A DNA stretch of 64,000 bases from Zhongshania aliphaticivorans (GCF_001586255.1 NZ_CP014544.1:1-64000), one strand, 5' to 3'; shown: positions 36,381-45,440, counted from the first letter of the stretch. Numbers and translations: made by a program. The notes: generated from the letters alone by a model not told the origin.

Positions 36381-36934
36381 TCATCGTGCTCCTCGGAGTC
36401 TGCTTTTATAGGGCAGAGGGATTTGTTCTGCAAATATTTTTTACTGGGGTCGACCAAGGCGCCAAAGGCGGTCAATGGGTCGGAGCCAACTAGCATAGGT
36501 TTGGAAAATTGGCGACGGTCAGCAAGATTTACCTCAACCTTGTGTGACTGACCACCAACGCACAGCGTCAACTCCAATACGGGTCGACGGCTATAGTCTT
36601 TTTCATCTTCCCCGTAATCTGCCGCGCGACGCTTGATGCGGATGTGCTTACTGAGTGGCAGCGAGACAGATTTTAGGGTGTCGTCTGGTAAAACCAAATC
36701 AAAGTGCACCAGGTCGTCTTTTTTACCGTGGCCCTTCTCAACCTTGGCGTTGATTGCATTGATGGATGCGCTTTCTGCGCCGGTATCAATTTTGGCTTTA
36801 TAGCGCACGCCCAACTCTTCAATATAGACGTATTCACTTAGGCCGAACACTTGTTGGGCGTTGCTGCCAGCATGAACAGCGAGGCTCGTAAAAAGGGTAT
36901 TGATGGCTAGCAGAATTAGTACAGCAAATCGCAC
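36377..36934 (-). CDS. Retropepsin-like periplasmic protease (PF05618 family)
   Basis: Often annotated as ATP-dependent zinc protease, but the fold is retropepsin-like. From the GTG at 36934 (GGAG five bases upstream) the protein has 185 residues: a signal peptide ending at VHA and one aspartic protease-like domain with the catalytic DTG at 50-52 (in AKIDTGAESASI) and a conserved RPVLELTLC strand later. One DTG per chain implies a homodimer. An upstream in-frame ATG would add 28 residues before the signal peptide, which is less plausible. First gene of the three-gene set. Confidence 0.86.
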   Translation of the reverse strand: MRFAVLILLAINTLFTSLAVHAGSNAQQVFGLSEYVYIEELGVRYKAKIDTGAESASINAINAKVEKGHGKKDDLVHFDLVLPDDTLKSVSLPLSKHIRIKRRAADYGEDEKDYSRRPVLELTLCVGGQSHKVEVNLADRRQFSKPMLVGSDPLTAFGALVDPSKKYLQNKSLCPIKADSEEHDE

Positions 36935-37038
36935 GGTTTCTCCTTTTGATTTATTGTGCTCCGGCATGCCATAGCATAGTGCACTAGGGCGCAATATAGC
37001 CAGTAGCAAGCGGCGCAATTAAAGCGGATTACGTGTGC

Positions 37039-38409
37039 TTAGTCCCTCACATTCTTAAAAAGTGCGAGGGTAATTTGTCGCACTTCTTTGTGTTCAACGA
37101 TTGGTGCGGGGTAAATGTCCGATTTTGGGGGCTGGTGAAGTGCCTTGCCTGATAAATGACGTAGCTCCGGCAGATAGCGCCGAATAAATTCGCCCTTGGC
37201 GTCAAAGCGCTGACCCTGGGTGGTTGGGTTAAAAATGCGGAAATACGGCGCGGCGTCAGTGCCGGTGGATGCGGCCCATTGCCAGCCGCCGTTATTCGAG
37301 CAAAAATCGCCGTCAATGAGGTTTTCCATAAAGTGCCGCTCGCCCCAGCGCCAGTCTATATGTAGGTCTTTACACAAAAACGATGCCGTAATCATGCGCA
37401 GGCGGTTGTGCATCCAGCCAGATTCCAGCAGCTGACGCATGCCTGCGTCGACAATTGGGTAGCCAGTACGGCCCTCTTGCCAAGCATCAAAGAGGGCTTG
37501 GTTATTGGGCCAGGGAATGTTTTCAGTATAGGTCTGAAAGGCGCGGCCGCGCACGACTTTAGGGAAGTGGTAGGCGACGTGACGGTAAAATTCCCGCCAC
37601 AGCAGCTCGTTAAACCAGGTGCCTGCGCCGCTATTCCCATCCCAGATTGCCTCGCCGCATTCTTGTTGTAAACGCGCTAAACACTGGCGGGGGCTGAGCA
37701 GGCCAAAGCTTAGGGCTGCGGACAGTCGAGAGGTGTCATCGAGTTCGGGAAAGTCCCTGGCCTCGCGATAATCGTCAGCGCGTTCAGCGCAAAAATCTCT
37801 AAGCTGGTCTAGCAGCGCATCTTGGCTTGCGGGCCAGAGGCTGGAGTCGCGCTCTTCGCCGAATACGGGGCAGGCTGGATTAGAGGCTGCTTTAGCCATG
37901 GCTTGGGGGCGGCGCAGGCAGGTGGGGAATTTGGCGGCCAAATGGTCTCGGCTGCGCCGCGAGAACGGCGTAAATACCTTATATGGGCCGCCGTCGCCTT
38001 TGGCTATCTCTAGCGGACTAAGTAAGCTGTCATCAATCAGTTGTAATGGAATGTTCTTTTCCAGGCAGTCGTCATCCCGACGCATTTCGTCGAGCAGCCA
38101 TTCCCGATGGGCGTACACGGCGTCGACGTGGTGCTGGCGACAATAATCGCTGAGCTGGGCGGCAGTATTGCGAAAGTGACCAGCATCAATGATGTCCAGA
38201 GCAATGCCAATTTCACCGAGCTGGCGGCCGAGTTCGTCGAGGGCGCGGCGCAAATAGTGGCGGCGTATTGGCGCAATAATATGCTCGTCGAGCTGCTCCG
38301 GGCACAATAGATACAAGCCGCGTACCTTGTCGTGATTGGCGCAGGCCGCGCTCAGTGCCCGGTGGTCTAAGCTGCGCAAATCATTGCGAAACCACACAAC
38401 GGCGGTCAT
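37039..38409 (-). CDS. phrB: Deoxyribodipyrimidine photo-lyase (class I CPD photolyase)
   Basis: Repairs UV-induced pyrimidine dimers using blue light and FAD. The 456-residue protein has the antenna domain start TAVVWFRNDLRSLDHRAL and the FAD domain motifs: TGYPIVDAGMRQLLESGWMHNR with nearby RMITASFLCKDL, and DGDFCSNNGGWQWAASTGTDAAPYFRIFNP near the C terminus. Length and motifs match E. coli PhrB. The DUF523/DUF1722 gene ends 4 bases upstream and is probably cotranscribed. Confidence 0.96.
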   Translation of the reverse strand: MTAVVWFRNDLRSLDHRALSAACANHDKVRGLYLLCPEQLDEHIIAPIRRHYLRRALDELGRQLGEIGIALDIIDAGHFRNTAAQLSDYCRQHHVDAVYAHREWLLDEMRRDDDCLEKNIPLQLIDDSLLSPLEIAKGDGGPYKVFTPFSRRSRDHLAAKFPTCLRRPQAMAKAASNPACPVFGEERDSSLWPASQDALLDQLRDFCAERADDYREARDFPELDDTSRLSAALSFGLLSPRQCLARLQQECGEAIWDGNSGAGTWFNELLWREFYRHVAYHFPKVVRGRAFQTYTENIPWPNNQALFDAWQEGRTGYPIVDAGMRQLLESGWMHNRLRMITASFLCKDLHIDWRWGERHFMENLIDGDFCSNNGGWQWAASTGTDAAPYFRIFNPTTQGQRFDAKGEFIRRYLPELRHLSGKALHQPPKSDIYPAPIVEHKEVRQITLALFKNVRD

Positions 38410-38412
38410 GAC

Positions 38413-39363
38413 TTATAGTCCCATGCGCAGTTTTAAATCCCGTGGGTATGGGTCGAAGTAATATTGGTCCAGTAAATAGTCGACACGGTATTTCTTTAAA
38501 TAGTGACTCAGCATTTCCAGCGGTACGAGCAGGGGTAGTTGTCCGGCGGCATAGTCCTTTATCGTTCCGGTGAGTCTGAGTCTGTCCTCGGCGTCGAGGT
38601 GATCTTTGAAAAAGCCCTGGATATGCATCAGCGTATTCGTGTGATTTTTGGTGCTGGCGATCTGCTTTAAGGCCTGCATAAACTTGCTAATATAGCGGCG
38701 AGCTTTATCGTCAATATCGCCCGCTTCAGCGACGATTGGCCCAAGTTCACGATAAATAGTCTGATTGTGCGCTAGTAGTAAAAATTTGTGGCGACGGTGA
38801 AAATCCTCAAGGCCGCTGGCGGAGATGCCGCTATTAATTAGCCGCTGCCAGCGGGCGTAGGCAACCACGCGCAACACAAAATTTTCGCGCAGATGCACGT
38901 CGTTGAGTCGGCCGTTTTCTTCGACCGGCAGCAGGGGGTGGGCGGCCATTAATTGCTTGGCGTACAGACCTACGCCGATTTTTCCTAAACCATTACCCTT
39001 CTCGTCATACACGGGCACACGCTCCATGCCGCAGCTGGGCGATTTGGCGCAGAGAATATAGCCGCTGATCTCGGTAAGCGTCGGAACCGTGTCTTTGGCG
39101 AAGGTTTGCATGGCGTCCGTGACGTTTAAACTGCTGTCGCTGCTGCCAATAAGTTGGGGGTTTGCCGGATCGCCCACAAGGCGAATGGTCGGGCGCGGCA
39201 CGCCCATGCCTATGGCCTGCTCGGGGCAAATGTTAATAAACTCAAAGTGCCGCCTCAGTTCTTCGTCGGCAAAGGGCAGGCGTTTGTGGCCGCCGTCGTA
39301 GCGTACTGGTTCACCGAGCAAGCAGGCACTGATGCCGATTCGAATAGGCTGGGTTTCCGACAT
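38413..39363 (-). CDS. DUF523 and DUF1722 (YbgA-like) fusion protein
   Basis: A 316-residue cytoplasmic protein. Residues about 1-150 are DUF523, with Cys-containing motifs ISACLLGEPVRYDGGHK and CAKSPSCGMERV; residues about 190-310 are DUF1722 (YbgA-like), with HKFLLLAHNQ and LLVPLEMLSHYLKKY. E. coli encodes the second domain separately as ybgA, next to phr. Here it is upstream of phrB by 4 bases, so a role linked to light-dependent repair or its cofactor is inferred. The biochemical function is not established. Confidence 0.9.
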   Translation of the reverse strand: MSETQPIRIGISACLLGEPVRYDGGHKRLPFADEELRRHFEFINICPEQAIGMGVPRPTIRLVGDPANPQLIGSSDSSLNVTDAMQTFAKDTVPTLTEISGYILCAKSPSCGMERVPVYDEKGNGLGKIGVGLYAKQLMAAHPLLPVEENGRLNDVHLRENFVLRVVAYARWQRLINSGISASGLEDFHRRHKFLLLAHNQTIYRELGPIVAEAGDIDDKARRYISKFMQALKQIASTKNHTNTLMHIQGFFKDHLDAEDRLRLTGTIKDYAAGQLPLLVPLEMLSHYLKKYRVDYLLDQYYFDPYPRDLKLRMGL

Positions 39364-39447
39364 GGGCTTAATTTATCCTGTGTGGCAGATAGCTGATTAC
39401 GCTAAAGCATAGTCGATGGATCAAAAGTCTTGCGATTAGTATTGCTA

Positions 39448-39849
39448 CTATTCGGCTTCGCCGGACAAAAATAATATTAACGCTCTAAAATCGTCGTCGC
39501 TGCAATTCATGCACATTCCCTTTGGCGGCATGCTATTGAGGCCGTTTTTGGTATTAGCTAATAATGTGTCTAAGCCTTTTTGGGTGCGAGACGCCCACTG
39601 CTCTTTATTCCCACTTTTAGGTGCTCCGGCGGCGCCAGAGCTATGGCAACCATAGCAACTTTGAATATAGAGGGATTTCAGTGAGGGGTCGCTAGGCATC
39701 CGCTTTGTGCTGGAAACTGCTTGTGGTGCTTGTGCGGTGCTGTTGTCTGGGCTTGTCGCACCGCGGCTAGGTTCGCCCTTGCTGCACGCGACCAGGGTAA
39801 ATAGTCCGGTCAATACCGCGAGGATAAGGAAGGTTTTGTTGCTAAGCAT
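39448..39849 (-). CDS. Cytochrome c5-like lipoprotein
   Basis: A 133-residue cytochrome with a lipoprotein signal (TLVAC lipobox, Cys near residue 22), a low-complexity linker, and a c5-type domain: CYGCH heme motif, axial Met in LNSMPPKG, and a CMNC Cys pair. Its domain is clearly paralogous to the soluble protein at 31865, but this one should be tethered to a membrane. I chose the ATG at 39849; an earlier ATG at 39870 overlaps the MarR gene. Electron partner unknown. Confidence 0.87.
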   Translation of the reverse strand: MLSNKTFLILAVLTGLFTLVACSKGEPSRGATSPDNSTAQAPQAVSSTKRMPSDPSLKSLYIQSCYGCHSSGAAGAPKSGNKEQWASRTQKGLDTLLANTKNGLNSMPPKGMCMNCSDDDFRALILFLSGEAE

Positions 39850-39866
39850 AATGCAGTTCCAGTTAA

Positions 39867-40391
39867 TCAAACTAAGTTGTCGTCAAAGCCAAAACGGTGG
39901 GCATTGGCCTCGTCTTCACTCAAGCGGTCGATCGCGCCCACATCTAAAACGGGCGAGGCGTCTATGTGCTGGGCGTCCATCATATAGGCAACGCGCTGCA
40001 AAGAACTGATAATTTGCGTTTGTTCCCATTCTTGGAGGTCACTGAACTGGCGAATGAAATAATCTTGCAAGGGCATGGGCGCATTGCGAATCAGCTCGTT
40101 GCCGGTTTCAGTAAGGCAGGCGTACACCTTGCGCTTATCCTGGCTGGAGCGCTCCCTCATGACGAGGCCGCGTTTCTCCAATCTATCAATAATGCTAGTG
40201 ACGGTGGCTTGGCTGAGGCTCACCTGACTGGCTACATCGCTGATAATGACGTCACCCTGATCCCTAAGGATTTGCAGAATGAGCATTTGTGGTGCAGTTA
40301 GGCCCGCCGTCTTCATTAAATGCTTTGAATGCAAATCAATTGCCCGGGTTACCCGGCGCAGTGATACTAATACTTGGTCTATACTGTTCAT
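39867..40391 (-). CDS. ectR: MarR family regulator, EctR-like
   Basis: A 174-residue winged-helix regulator. Helices of the HTH cover residues about 35-90, with VSLSQATVTSIIDRLEKRG as the recognition region and DKRKVYACLTETG as the wing. It is divergent from ectABC, the position of EctR repressors in methanotrophs and marine bacteria, so it probably represses ectoine synthesis at low salt. The first in-frame start is a TTG at 40397; I chose the ATG two codons later. A c5-like cytochrome gene follows closely. Confidence 0.85.
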   Translation of the reverse strand: MNSIDQVLVSLRRVTRAIDLHSKHLMKTAGLTAPQMLILQILRDQGDVIISDVASQVSLSQATVTSIIDRLEKRGLVMRERSSQDKRKVYACLTETGNELIRNAPMPLQDYFIRQFSDLQEWEQTQIISSLQRVAYMMDAQHIDASPVLDVGAIDRLSEDEANAHRFGFDDNLV

Positions 40392-40484
40392 TTTCAATGC
40401 CTGCAGATTGGCTTAGCGGCCCAATGGTAGCGGCTTGTAGAGTTTTTTGCACCAGCTAAACCTCCCGTTTGTCAATAGTCTGGC

Positions 40485-40514
40485 TTGAAATAGTTGGTCG
40501 AAGACGCGTATAAT
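40485..40514 (+). promoter_or_regulatory. Candidate ectA promoter
   Basis: TTGAAA (40485-40490) and a perfect TATAAT (40509-40514) are 18 bases apart. Transcription would begin near 40521, giving a leader of about 124 bases before ectA. Confidence 0.7.
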
Positions 40515-40531
40515 GCTTCGTATTCTAAGTA

Positions 40532-40555
40532 AATGAACAGGAGAATGGGTTCATT
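40532..40555 (+). promoter_or_regulatory. Inverted repeat in the ect leader
   Basis: AATGAAC (40532-40538) and GTTCATT (40549-40555) are perfect inverted copies with a 10-base spacer, beginning about 18 bases after the -10 box. This is a reasonable site for the EctR-like repressor, or an RNA stem. Confidence 0.5.
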
Positions 40556-40651
40556 AATTTAGCGATTAAACAGCATGATCGGCGATATTAGCGCCCCAGT
40601 ATCGTGCATGAGCTTCGTTAAATTAGTATGAACACTAAAAGATTGTGTTGA
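40533..40651 (+). other. Chain of short ORFs leading into ectA
   Basis: Three short frames lie in the leader: 40533-40562 (9 codons, MNRRMGSLI), 40575-40631 (18 codons, MIGDISAPVSCMSFVKLV) and 40628-40651 (7 codons, MNTKRLC). The second and third overlap by ATGA, and the TGA of the third overlaps the TTG of the second ectA codon. They could couple ribosomes into ectA, which lacks a clear ribosome site, or be chance. Confidence 0.35.
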
Positions 40652-41166
40652 AATCAAATAGCGCGACGCAAGCCACGGCTGCCACGCTTCGTTTTCGCCA
40701 GCCAACGGCGGAAGATGGTTATGCCCTAAATCAATTAGTGGCGGCCAGCCCACCACTCGATACTAATTCCGTTTATTGCAATCTGTTGCATTGCACCCAC
40801 TTTGCCGAAACCGCAGTTGTCGCTGAAGAAGATGGCAAATTAGTCGGCTTTATCTCCGCCCATATTATTCCCGCTAAACCGAACACAGTATTTGTGTGGC
40901 AGGTTGTGGTGGATAAAAGCCAGCGCGGCAAAGGTCTAGCCAAAAAAATGCTTAAAGAGGTTATTAAGCGGCCGGCCTGTGCACAAGTGAAATATATGGA
41001 AACGACAATTACACCAGATAATGAGGCCTCTTGGGCCTTGTTTCGCAGTTTTGCTAGAGATCTGGGTACTGAATTAAATCATAGCATTTGGTTTGAAAAA
41101 GAGGCGCATTTTGGCGGCCAGCACGACAGTGAAGCACTGCTGTGTATTGGGCCTTTCGCTCAATAA
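40645..41166 (+). CDS. ectA: L-2,4-diaminobutyrate acetyltransferase
   Basis: Second step of ectoine synthesis: acetylates diaminobutyrate with acetyl-CoA. The 173-residue GNAT protein has the family stretch FRQPTAEDGYALNQLV, SPPLDTNSVYCNLL and the acetyl-CoA loop VVDKSQRGKGLAKKML, then METTITPDNEASWALFRSF, which is diagnostic of EctA. The only starts before the in-frame TAA at 40636 are GTG at 40645 and TTG at 40648, both with a weak ribosome site. It begins the ectABC-ask operon. Confidence 0.94.
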   Translation: MLKSNSATQATAATLRFRQPTAEDGYALNQLVAASPPLDTNSVYCNLLHCTHFAETAVVAEEDGKLVGFISAHIIPAKPNTVFVWQVVVDKSQRGKGLAKKMLKEVIKRPACAQVKYMETTITPDNEASWALFRSFARDLGTELNHSIWFEKEAHFGGQHDSEALLCIGPFAQ

Positions 41167-41229
41167 GCCTTAAGCAACATTTTTACTCAGTATTCATCCG
41201 CTCAGTAAAGGACACTAAGAGGACTTAAC

Positions 41230-42504
41230 ATGACTATTTTTGACCGACTCGAATCCGAAGTACAATCCTATGCCCGCTCATTTCCGGTAACCTTCGATAA
41301 GGCTCAGGGCGAGCACTTGTACTCAACCGACGGCAAGCAATACATCGACTTTTTGGCGGGTGCAGGCACCCTGAACTACGGCCACAATAACCCTGTGCTG
41401 AAGCAGGCTCTGGTCGACTATATTATGCGCGACGGCATTACTCATGGCTTGGATATGCACACCCAAGCCAAGGGCGACTTCTTGCAAGCCTTTAATGAGC
41501 ATATCCTTGCCCCACGTGATATGACCTACACCTTCCAGTTTACTGGCCCCACAGGCACGAATGCCGTAGAAGCCGCGCTGAAATTGGCGCGTAAAGTCAC
41601 TGGCCGTACCAGCATTGTGTCTTTTACTAATGGTTTTCACGGTGTGACCTTGGGCGCAGTTGCGGCCACCGGTAATAGCCATCACCGCGGCGGTGCCGGT
41701 GTGGCGCTGGGCGACGTGACCCGCATGCCTTTTTGTGGGTATTACGGTCGCGATGCCGACAGCCTGAAAATGATGGACAAGCTACTCTCTGACCCCTCGT
41801 CGGGTGTGGATCTGCCGGCGGCGATGATTGTCGAGCCAGTGCAGGGCGAGGGTGGCTTGAATGTGGCCAATAATGATTGGTTGCGCGGCCTCGAGAAATT
41901 GTGTCGCAAGCATGAGATCTTGTTGATCGTTGACGATATTCAAGCGGGTTGTGGTCGTACTGGCACCTATTTTAGCTTTGAAGCCAGTGGCATCAAACCC
42001 GATATTATTACCATGTCAAAGTCTCTGAGCGGCTATGGCCTGCCCTTTGCAATTGTATTGATTCGTCCCGATTTAGATATTTGGGAGCCAGGCGAGCACA
42101 ACGGTACTTTCCGCGGCAACAACCACGCTTTTATTACTGCAGCGGCGGCAATTCGCCACTACTGGAAAGACGATAAGTTTGCCGCCGAGATTGTTGAGAA
42201 ATCAGCTATCGTTAGCGAGCGCTTCAAAAAGCTGTCTGAGCAGTACGGCGTCACTAAACTTCAGCCTAAGGGCCGGGGCATGATGCAGGGTCTCGCTTGT
42301 CGGGACGGTGATATTGCTGACGAAATTGGTCGCGCCTGCTTTGAGCGGGGTCTCGTAATTGAAACCTGCGGCAACCGTGGCCACGTTGTTAAGGTCTTCT
42401 GCCCGCTCACCATCGATACGGCAGAATTGATTCGCGGTCTGGATATTTTGTCAGACAGCATCGCGGAAGTATTAGGAAAATCAGTTAACAAAAAAGCCTC
42501 TTAA
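41230..42504 (+). CDS. ectB: Diaminobutyrate-2-oxoglutarate transaminase
   Basis: First step of ectoine synthesis: converts aspartate semialdehyde to 2,4-diaminobutyrate with glutamate as donor. The 424-residue class III aminotransferase has [18 protein letters not shown] near residue 102, the FTNGFHG motif, the cofactor Asp in [10 protein letters not shown], and the PLP Lys264 in [12 protein letters not shown]. The start is the family-typical [19 protein letters not shown] ribosome site lies upstream. Confidence 0.97.
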   Translation: MTIFDRLESEVQSYARSFPVTFDKAQGEHLYSTDGKQYIDFLAGAGTLNYGHNNPVLKQALVDYIMRDGITHGLDMHTQAKGDFLQAFNEHILAPRDMTYTFQFTGPTGTNAVEAALKLARKVTGRTSIVSFTNGFHGVTLGAVAATGNSHHRGGAGVALGDVTRMPFCGYYGRDADSLKMMDKLLSDPSSGVDLPAAMIVEPVQGEGGLNVANNDWLRGLEKLCRKHEILLIVDDIQAGCGRTGTYFSFEASGIKPDIITMSKSLSGYGLPFAIVLIRPDLDIWEPGEHNGTFRGNNHAFITAAAAIRHYWKDDKFAAEIVEKSAIVSERFKKLSEQYGVTKLQPKGRGMMQGLACRDGDIADEIGRACFERGLVIETCGNRGHVVKVFCPLTIDTAELIRGLDILSDSIAEVLGKSVNKKAS

Positions 42505-42522
42505 GCGGCTGAAATCGCGCTT

Positions 42523-42548
42523 CTTCTGCAAGTAAACATTTGCGGAAG
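42523..42548 (+). other. Hairpin in the ectB-ectC gap
   Basis: CTTCTGCAA (42523-42531) pairs with TTGCGGAAG (42540-42548) with one G-U wobble. The stem sits in the 103-base gap between ectB and ectC and has no T tract, so it may be an mRNA stabilising or processing element. Confidence 0.45.
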
Positions 42549-42607
42549 CGGCGTGCTTTATTCAGCAATTGAGCTTAAGTAAACAGCCTTAGTAAAAGGA
42601 ATAAATC

Positions 42608-43006
42608 ATGATTGTAAGAACACTGGAAGAATGTCAAAACTCTGAGCGACGCGTCGATAGTGAAAACTGGAGCAGCGTGCGGATGTTGCTAAAAGACGAT
42701 CAAATGGGGTTTTCATTCCATATCACCACCATTTACGCTAACACTGAAACGCCAATTCATTACCAGAACCACTTGGAATCTGTGTACTGCATGTCGGGCA
42801 ATGGCGAAGTTGAAACCTTGAGCGACGGCAAAGTGTATAAAATTGAAGCTGGCACCCTATACATTCTCGATAAACACGACAATCACTTACTGCGCGGCGG
42901 TAGTGAAGACATGAAAATGGCCTGCGTATTTAATCCACCGCTGAACGGCAAAGAAGTGCATGACGAAAATGGGGTCTACCCATTGGCGGCTGAGGCAGTG
43001 ACCTGA
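42608..43006 (+). CDS. ectC: L-ectoine synthase
   Basis: Cyclises N-acetyl-diaminobutyrate to ectoine, a compatible solute. The 132-residue cupin has the EctC start [16 protein letters not shown], the metal region [20 protein letters not shown] (residues about 51-70) and [17 protein letters not shown]. All family landmarks are intact. No ectD hydroxylase gene follows, so hydroxyectoine is not expected from this locus. Confidence 0.97.
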   Translation: MIVRTLEECQNSERRVDSENWSSVRMLLKDDQMGFSFHITTIYANTETPIHYQNHLESVYCMSGNGEVETLSDGKVYKIEAGTLYILDKHDNHLLRGGSEDMKMACVFNPPLNGKEVHDENGVYPLAAEAVT

Positions 43007-43053
43007 GCTATTGAATTTTAAAAAACATTTTTTTAATTCAAGGGAGAGTAGCA

Positions 43054-44490
43054 GTGGGACACAGTGTAGAGAAAATTGGCGGCACCTCAATGACCAATTA
43101 CGAGGCGGTGCGCGACAATGTGATTTTAGCAGGCGGTGAAAGCGGTAATATATATCAGCGTATATTTGTGGTTTCAGCCTATGGCGGCGTAACCGATTTA
43201 CTGCTGGAAAATAAGCGCACTAGCCATCCGGGCGTTTATGCCCTGTTTGCCGATGACGGCGCTGAAACGCTGTGGCGTGATGCCCTGAGCGATGTTGGTA
43301 ATGCCTTAAAAGAGATTAACGCTGGTTTGTTTCCCGACGCTGAGCAATTGGAGGCTGCCAATACCTATATTGAAGCCCGCTTATTTGAAGCTGAGCGCTG
43401 CATGGATAATTTGCACCGGCTCTGCCAGCACGGCCATTTTGGTTTAGAAGATCATTTGCTTACCGTGCGGGAAATGTTAGCGAGTATTGGTGAAGCACAC
43501 AGCGCGTGGAATACCGCCACCCTACTCAAGCGCGATGGCATCAATACTTGTTATATTGATTTGTCGGGCTGGCGCGCCGAGGAAGCACTGCCACTTGACC
43601 AGCATATTACCGAGGCGCTGGCAGGTATCGATCTAAATACCACTTTACCGATTGTTACTGGTTACGCCCACTGTAAAGAAGGCTTAATGGCGAGTTTCGA
43701 CCGCGGCTATAGCGAAATGACGTTCAGCCGTATGGCCGTCATCAGTGGCGCCCGTGAAGCGGTTATTCACAAAGAGTACCACCTTAGCAGTGCCGACCCT
43801 CGCTTAGTGGGAGCCGATAAAGTGGTGCCGATTGGTCGCACCAATTACGATGTTGCCGATCAGCTCGCCAATTTAGGTATGGAGGCTATTCACCCCCGCG
43901 CCGCGAAAGGTTTGCGTCAGCAAAAAATTGCTCTGCGGGTTAAAAATACCTTTGAACCCCATCATTCGGGCACGCTTATTGACTGTGATTATCGCAGTGA
44001 AAAGCCCTGTGTTGAGATCATCGCCGGTCGCAAGCAAGTCTATGCCTTGGAAGTATTTGACCAAGACATGGTGGGTGCTCTGTGGCGCTATGAGCAAAAG
44101 ATACTGGGTGCCATTGAACGCTATAAGGGTACGGTGATTACCAAAGATATTAATGCCAACACCATTACCAATTATTTGGGTGTTAATTTAAAAACCGTAA
44201 AACGCATTGTAAGCGCAGTTAAAGAATTGTTTCCCGATGCGGAAGTCAGTACCCGTAAAGTCGCTATAATTTCCGCTATCGGCAGCGACATGCAAGTGCC
44301 GGGTATGTTGGCTAAAACGGTGGTTGCCTTGGCGTCGGCCAATATCAGTGTATTGGCTATGCACCAGTCGATGCGTCAGGTCGATATGCAGTTTGTGGTA
44401 AACGAAGATGACTACGAAAAGGGTGTCGCGAGCTTGCACCGCTGTTTGGTCGAAGTACACGACCACGGTGAAGCCATATGCGCAGCATAA
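43054..44490 (+). CDS. ask: Ectoine-type aspartate kinase (Ask_Ect)
   Basis: Specialised aspartokinase that feeds the ectoine pathway, thought to escape the usual lysine/threonine feedback. The 478-residue protein has the kinase start VEKIGGTSMTNYEAVRDN, the STGY-like GYAHCKEGLMASFDRGYSEMTFS region and a C-terminal ACT-domain region (after about 330). The GTG start at 43054 follows GGGAG. It overlaps the TPR gene by 13 bases. Its place after ectC is typical of marine proteobacteria. Confidence 0.94.
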   Translation: MGHSVEKIGGTSMTNYEAVRDNVILAGGESGNIYQRIFVVSAYGGVTDLLLENKRTSHPGVYALFADDGAETLWRDALSDVGNALKEINAGLFPDAEQLEAANTYIEARLFEAERCMDNLHRLCQHGHFGLEDHLLTVREMLASIGEAHSAWNTATLLKRDGINTCYIDLSGWRAEEALPLDQHITEALAGIDLNTTLPIVTGYAHCKEGLMASFDRGYSEMTFSRMAVISGAREAVIHKEYHLSSADPRLVGADKVVPIGRTNYDVADQLANLGMEAIHPRAAKGLRQQKIALRVKNTFEPHHSGTLIDCDYRSEKPCVEIIAGRKQVYALEVFDQDMVGALWRYEQKILGAIERYKGTVITKDINANTITNYLGVNLKTVKRIVSAVKELFPDAEVSTRKVAIISAIGSDMQVPGMLAKTVVALASANISVLAMHQSMRQVDMQFVVNEDDYEKGVASLHRCLVEVHDHGEAICAA

Positions 44491-45392
44491 TACGGGGGTT
44501 TATCCTCTGTTGGGGGCTTCTGCCCCTTTTTGCTGTTGCGGCTGACAGTGCTGCGTCAACGCCCAGCGAGGCGCAGCCGAGTGCGGCCCAAGTAGATGCC
44601 AGTATCGACAATTTAGACAAGCCGCTCTATTCACCTTTTATTGAGCGTTATATGCTCGATGAGGTGCGCAATCTGCGTATCGACATGGAGCGCGCTCACC
44701 GCGAATTAGCCGCCGAAGTTGTCGACCGTGAATTAGGCGCTGCCGACAAGGCGGTGTCTTATGCAACCAATACCGTCACCTATTTTTTCTACCTCATTGC
44801 TGGGGTGAGTTCGGCCTTGGTGTTAATGGGCTGGAACTCGGTGCGCGATATTAAAGAAAAAGTGCACAGTGTTGCCAATGAGCAAGTCGCCGAATTGGTT
44901 GAAGAATACGAGAAGCGTCTGCGTGCGATTGAAAAGCAGTTAAAACAAGAAACGGCTCACATCGAGTCTAACCGCGAAGAAATTACGCTTACTCAAGAGA
45001 TTCATTCGCTGTGGTTACGCGCCAGTCAAGAAACGAGCCCGGCGGGTAAAATTGCAATTTACGATCAAATTCTCGGTGTTAGAGGCGACGATATTGAGGC
45101 AATAACCTATAAAGCAGATGCGGCACTGGACCAGAACGAACCCCAGTGGGCAATAAATCTCTGCCAGCAGGCGCTGTTGCTAGATGAAACCAATGCCCAC
45201 GCATTTTATCAATTGGCTTGCGCTCATACTTGTCAGGGCAATCTTGACGACGCCGCGCGCTACTTTACTCACGCGGTGGCACAGTCGGAATCATATCGAG
45301 AAGAACTGTATCGCGATCCAGCCTTGGCTGAATTGCGCGAACATCCTCTGCTGATAGAGTTACTAACGCCGACAGTGGAGAGCGCTTCATAG
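44478..45392 (+). CDS. TPR membrane protein coupled to ask_ect
   Basis: A 304-residue protein with a signal peptide (MRSIIRGFILCWGLLPLFAVAA), an acidic periplasmic stretch, one membrane helix near residues 98-117 (YFFYLIAGVSSALVLMGW), a coiled coil (about 120-165, VAELVEEYEKRLRAIEKQL) and TPR repeats to the end (about 180-295). The repeats should be cytoplasmic. Start overlaps the end of ask by 13 bases, so it is cotranslated. I do not know a function; coupling suggests a role in osmotic response or in assembling the enzymes. Confidence 0.75.
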   Translation: MRSIIRGFILCWGLLPLFAVAADSAASTPSEAQPSAAQVDASIDNLDKPLYSPFIERYMLDEVRNLRIDMERAHRELAAEVVDRELGAADKAVSYATNTVTYFFYLIAGVSSALVLMGWNSVRDIKEKVHSVANEQVAELVEEYEKRLRAIEKQLKQETAHIESNREEITLTQEIHSLWLRASQETSPAGKIAIYDQILGVRGDDIEAITYKADAALDQNEPQWAINLCQQALLLDETNAHAFYQLACAHTCQGNLDDAARYFTHAVAQSESYREELYRDPALAELREHPLLIELLTPTVESAS

Positions 45393-45440
45393 GCCTTGTG
45401 TTCACTTTCGCCACTAAACCAGAATTGATTGGATCTGAAT

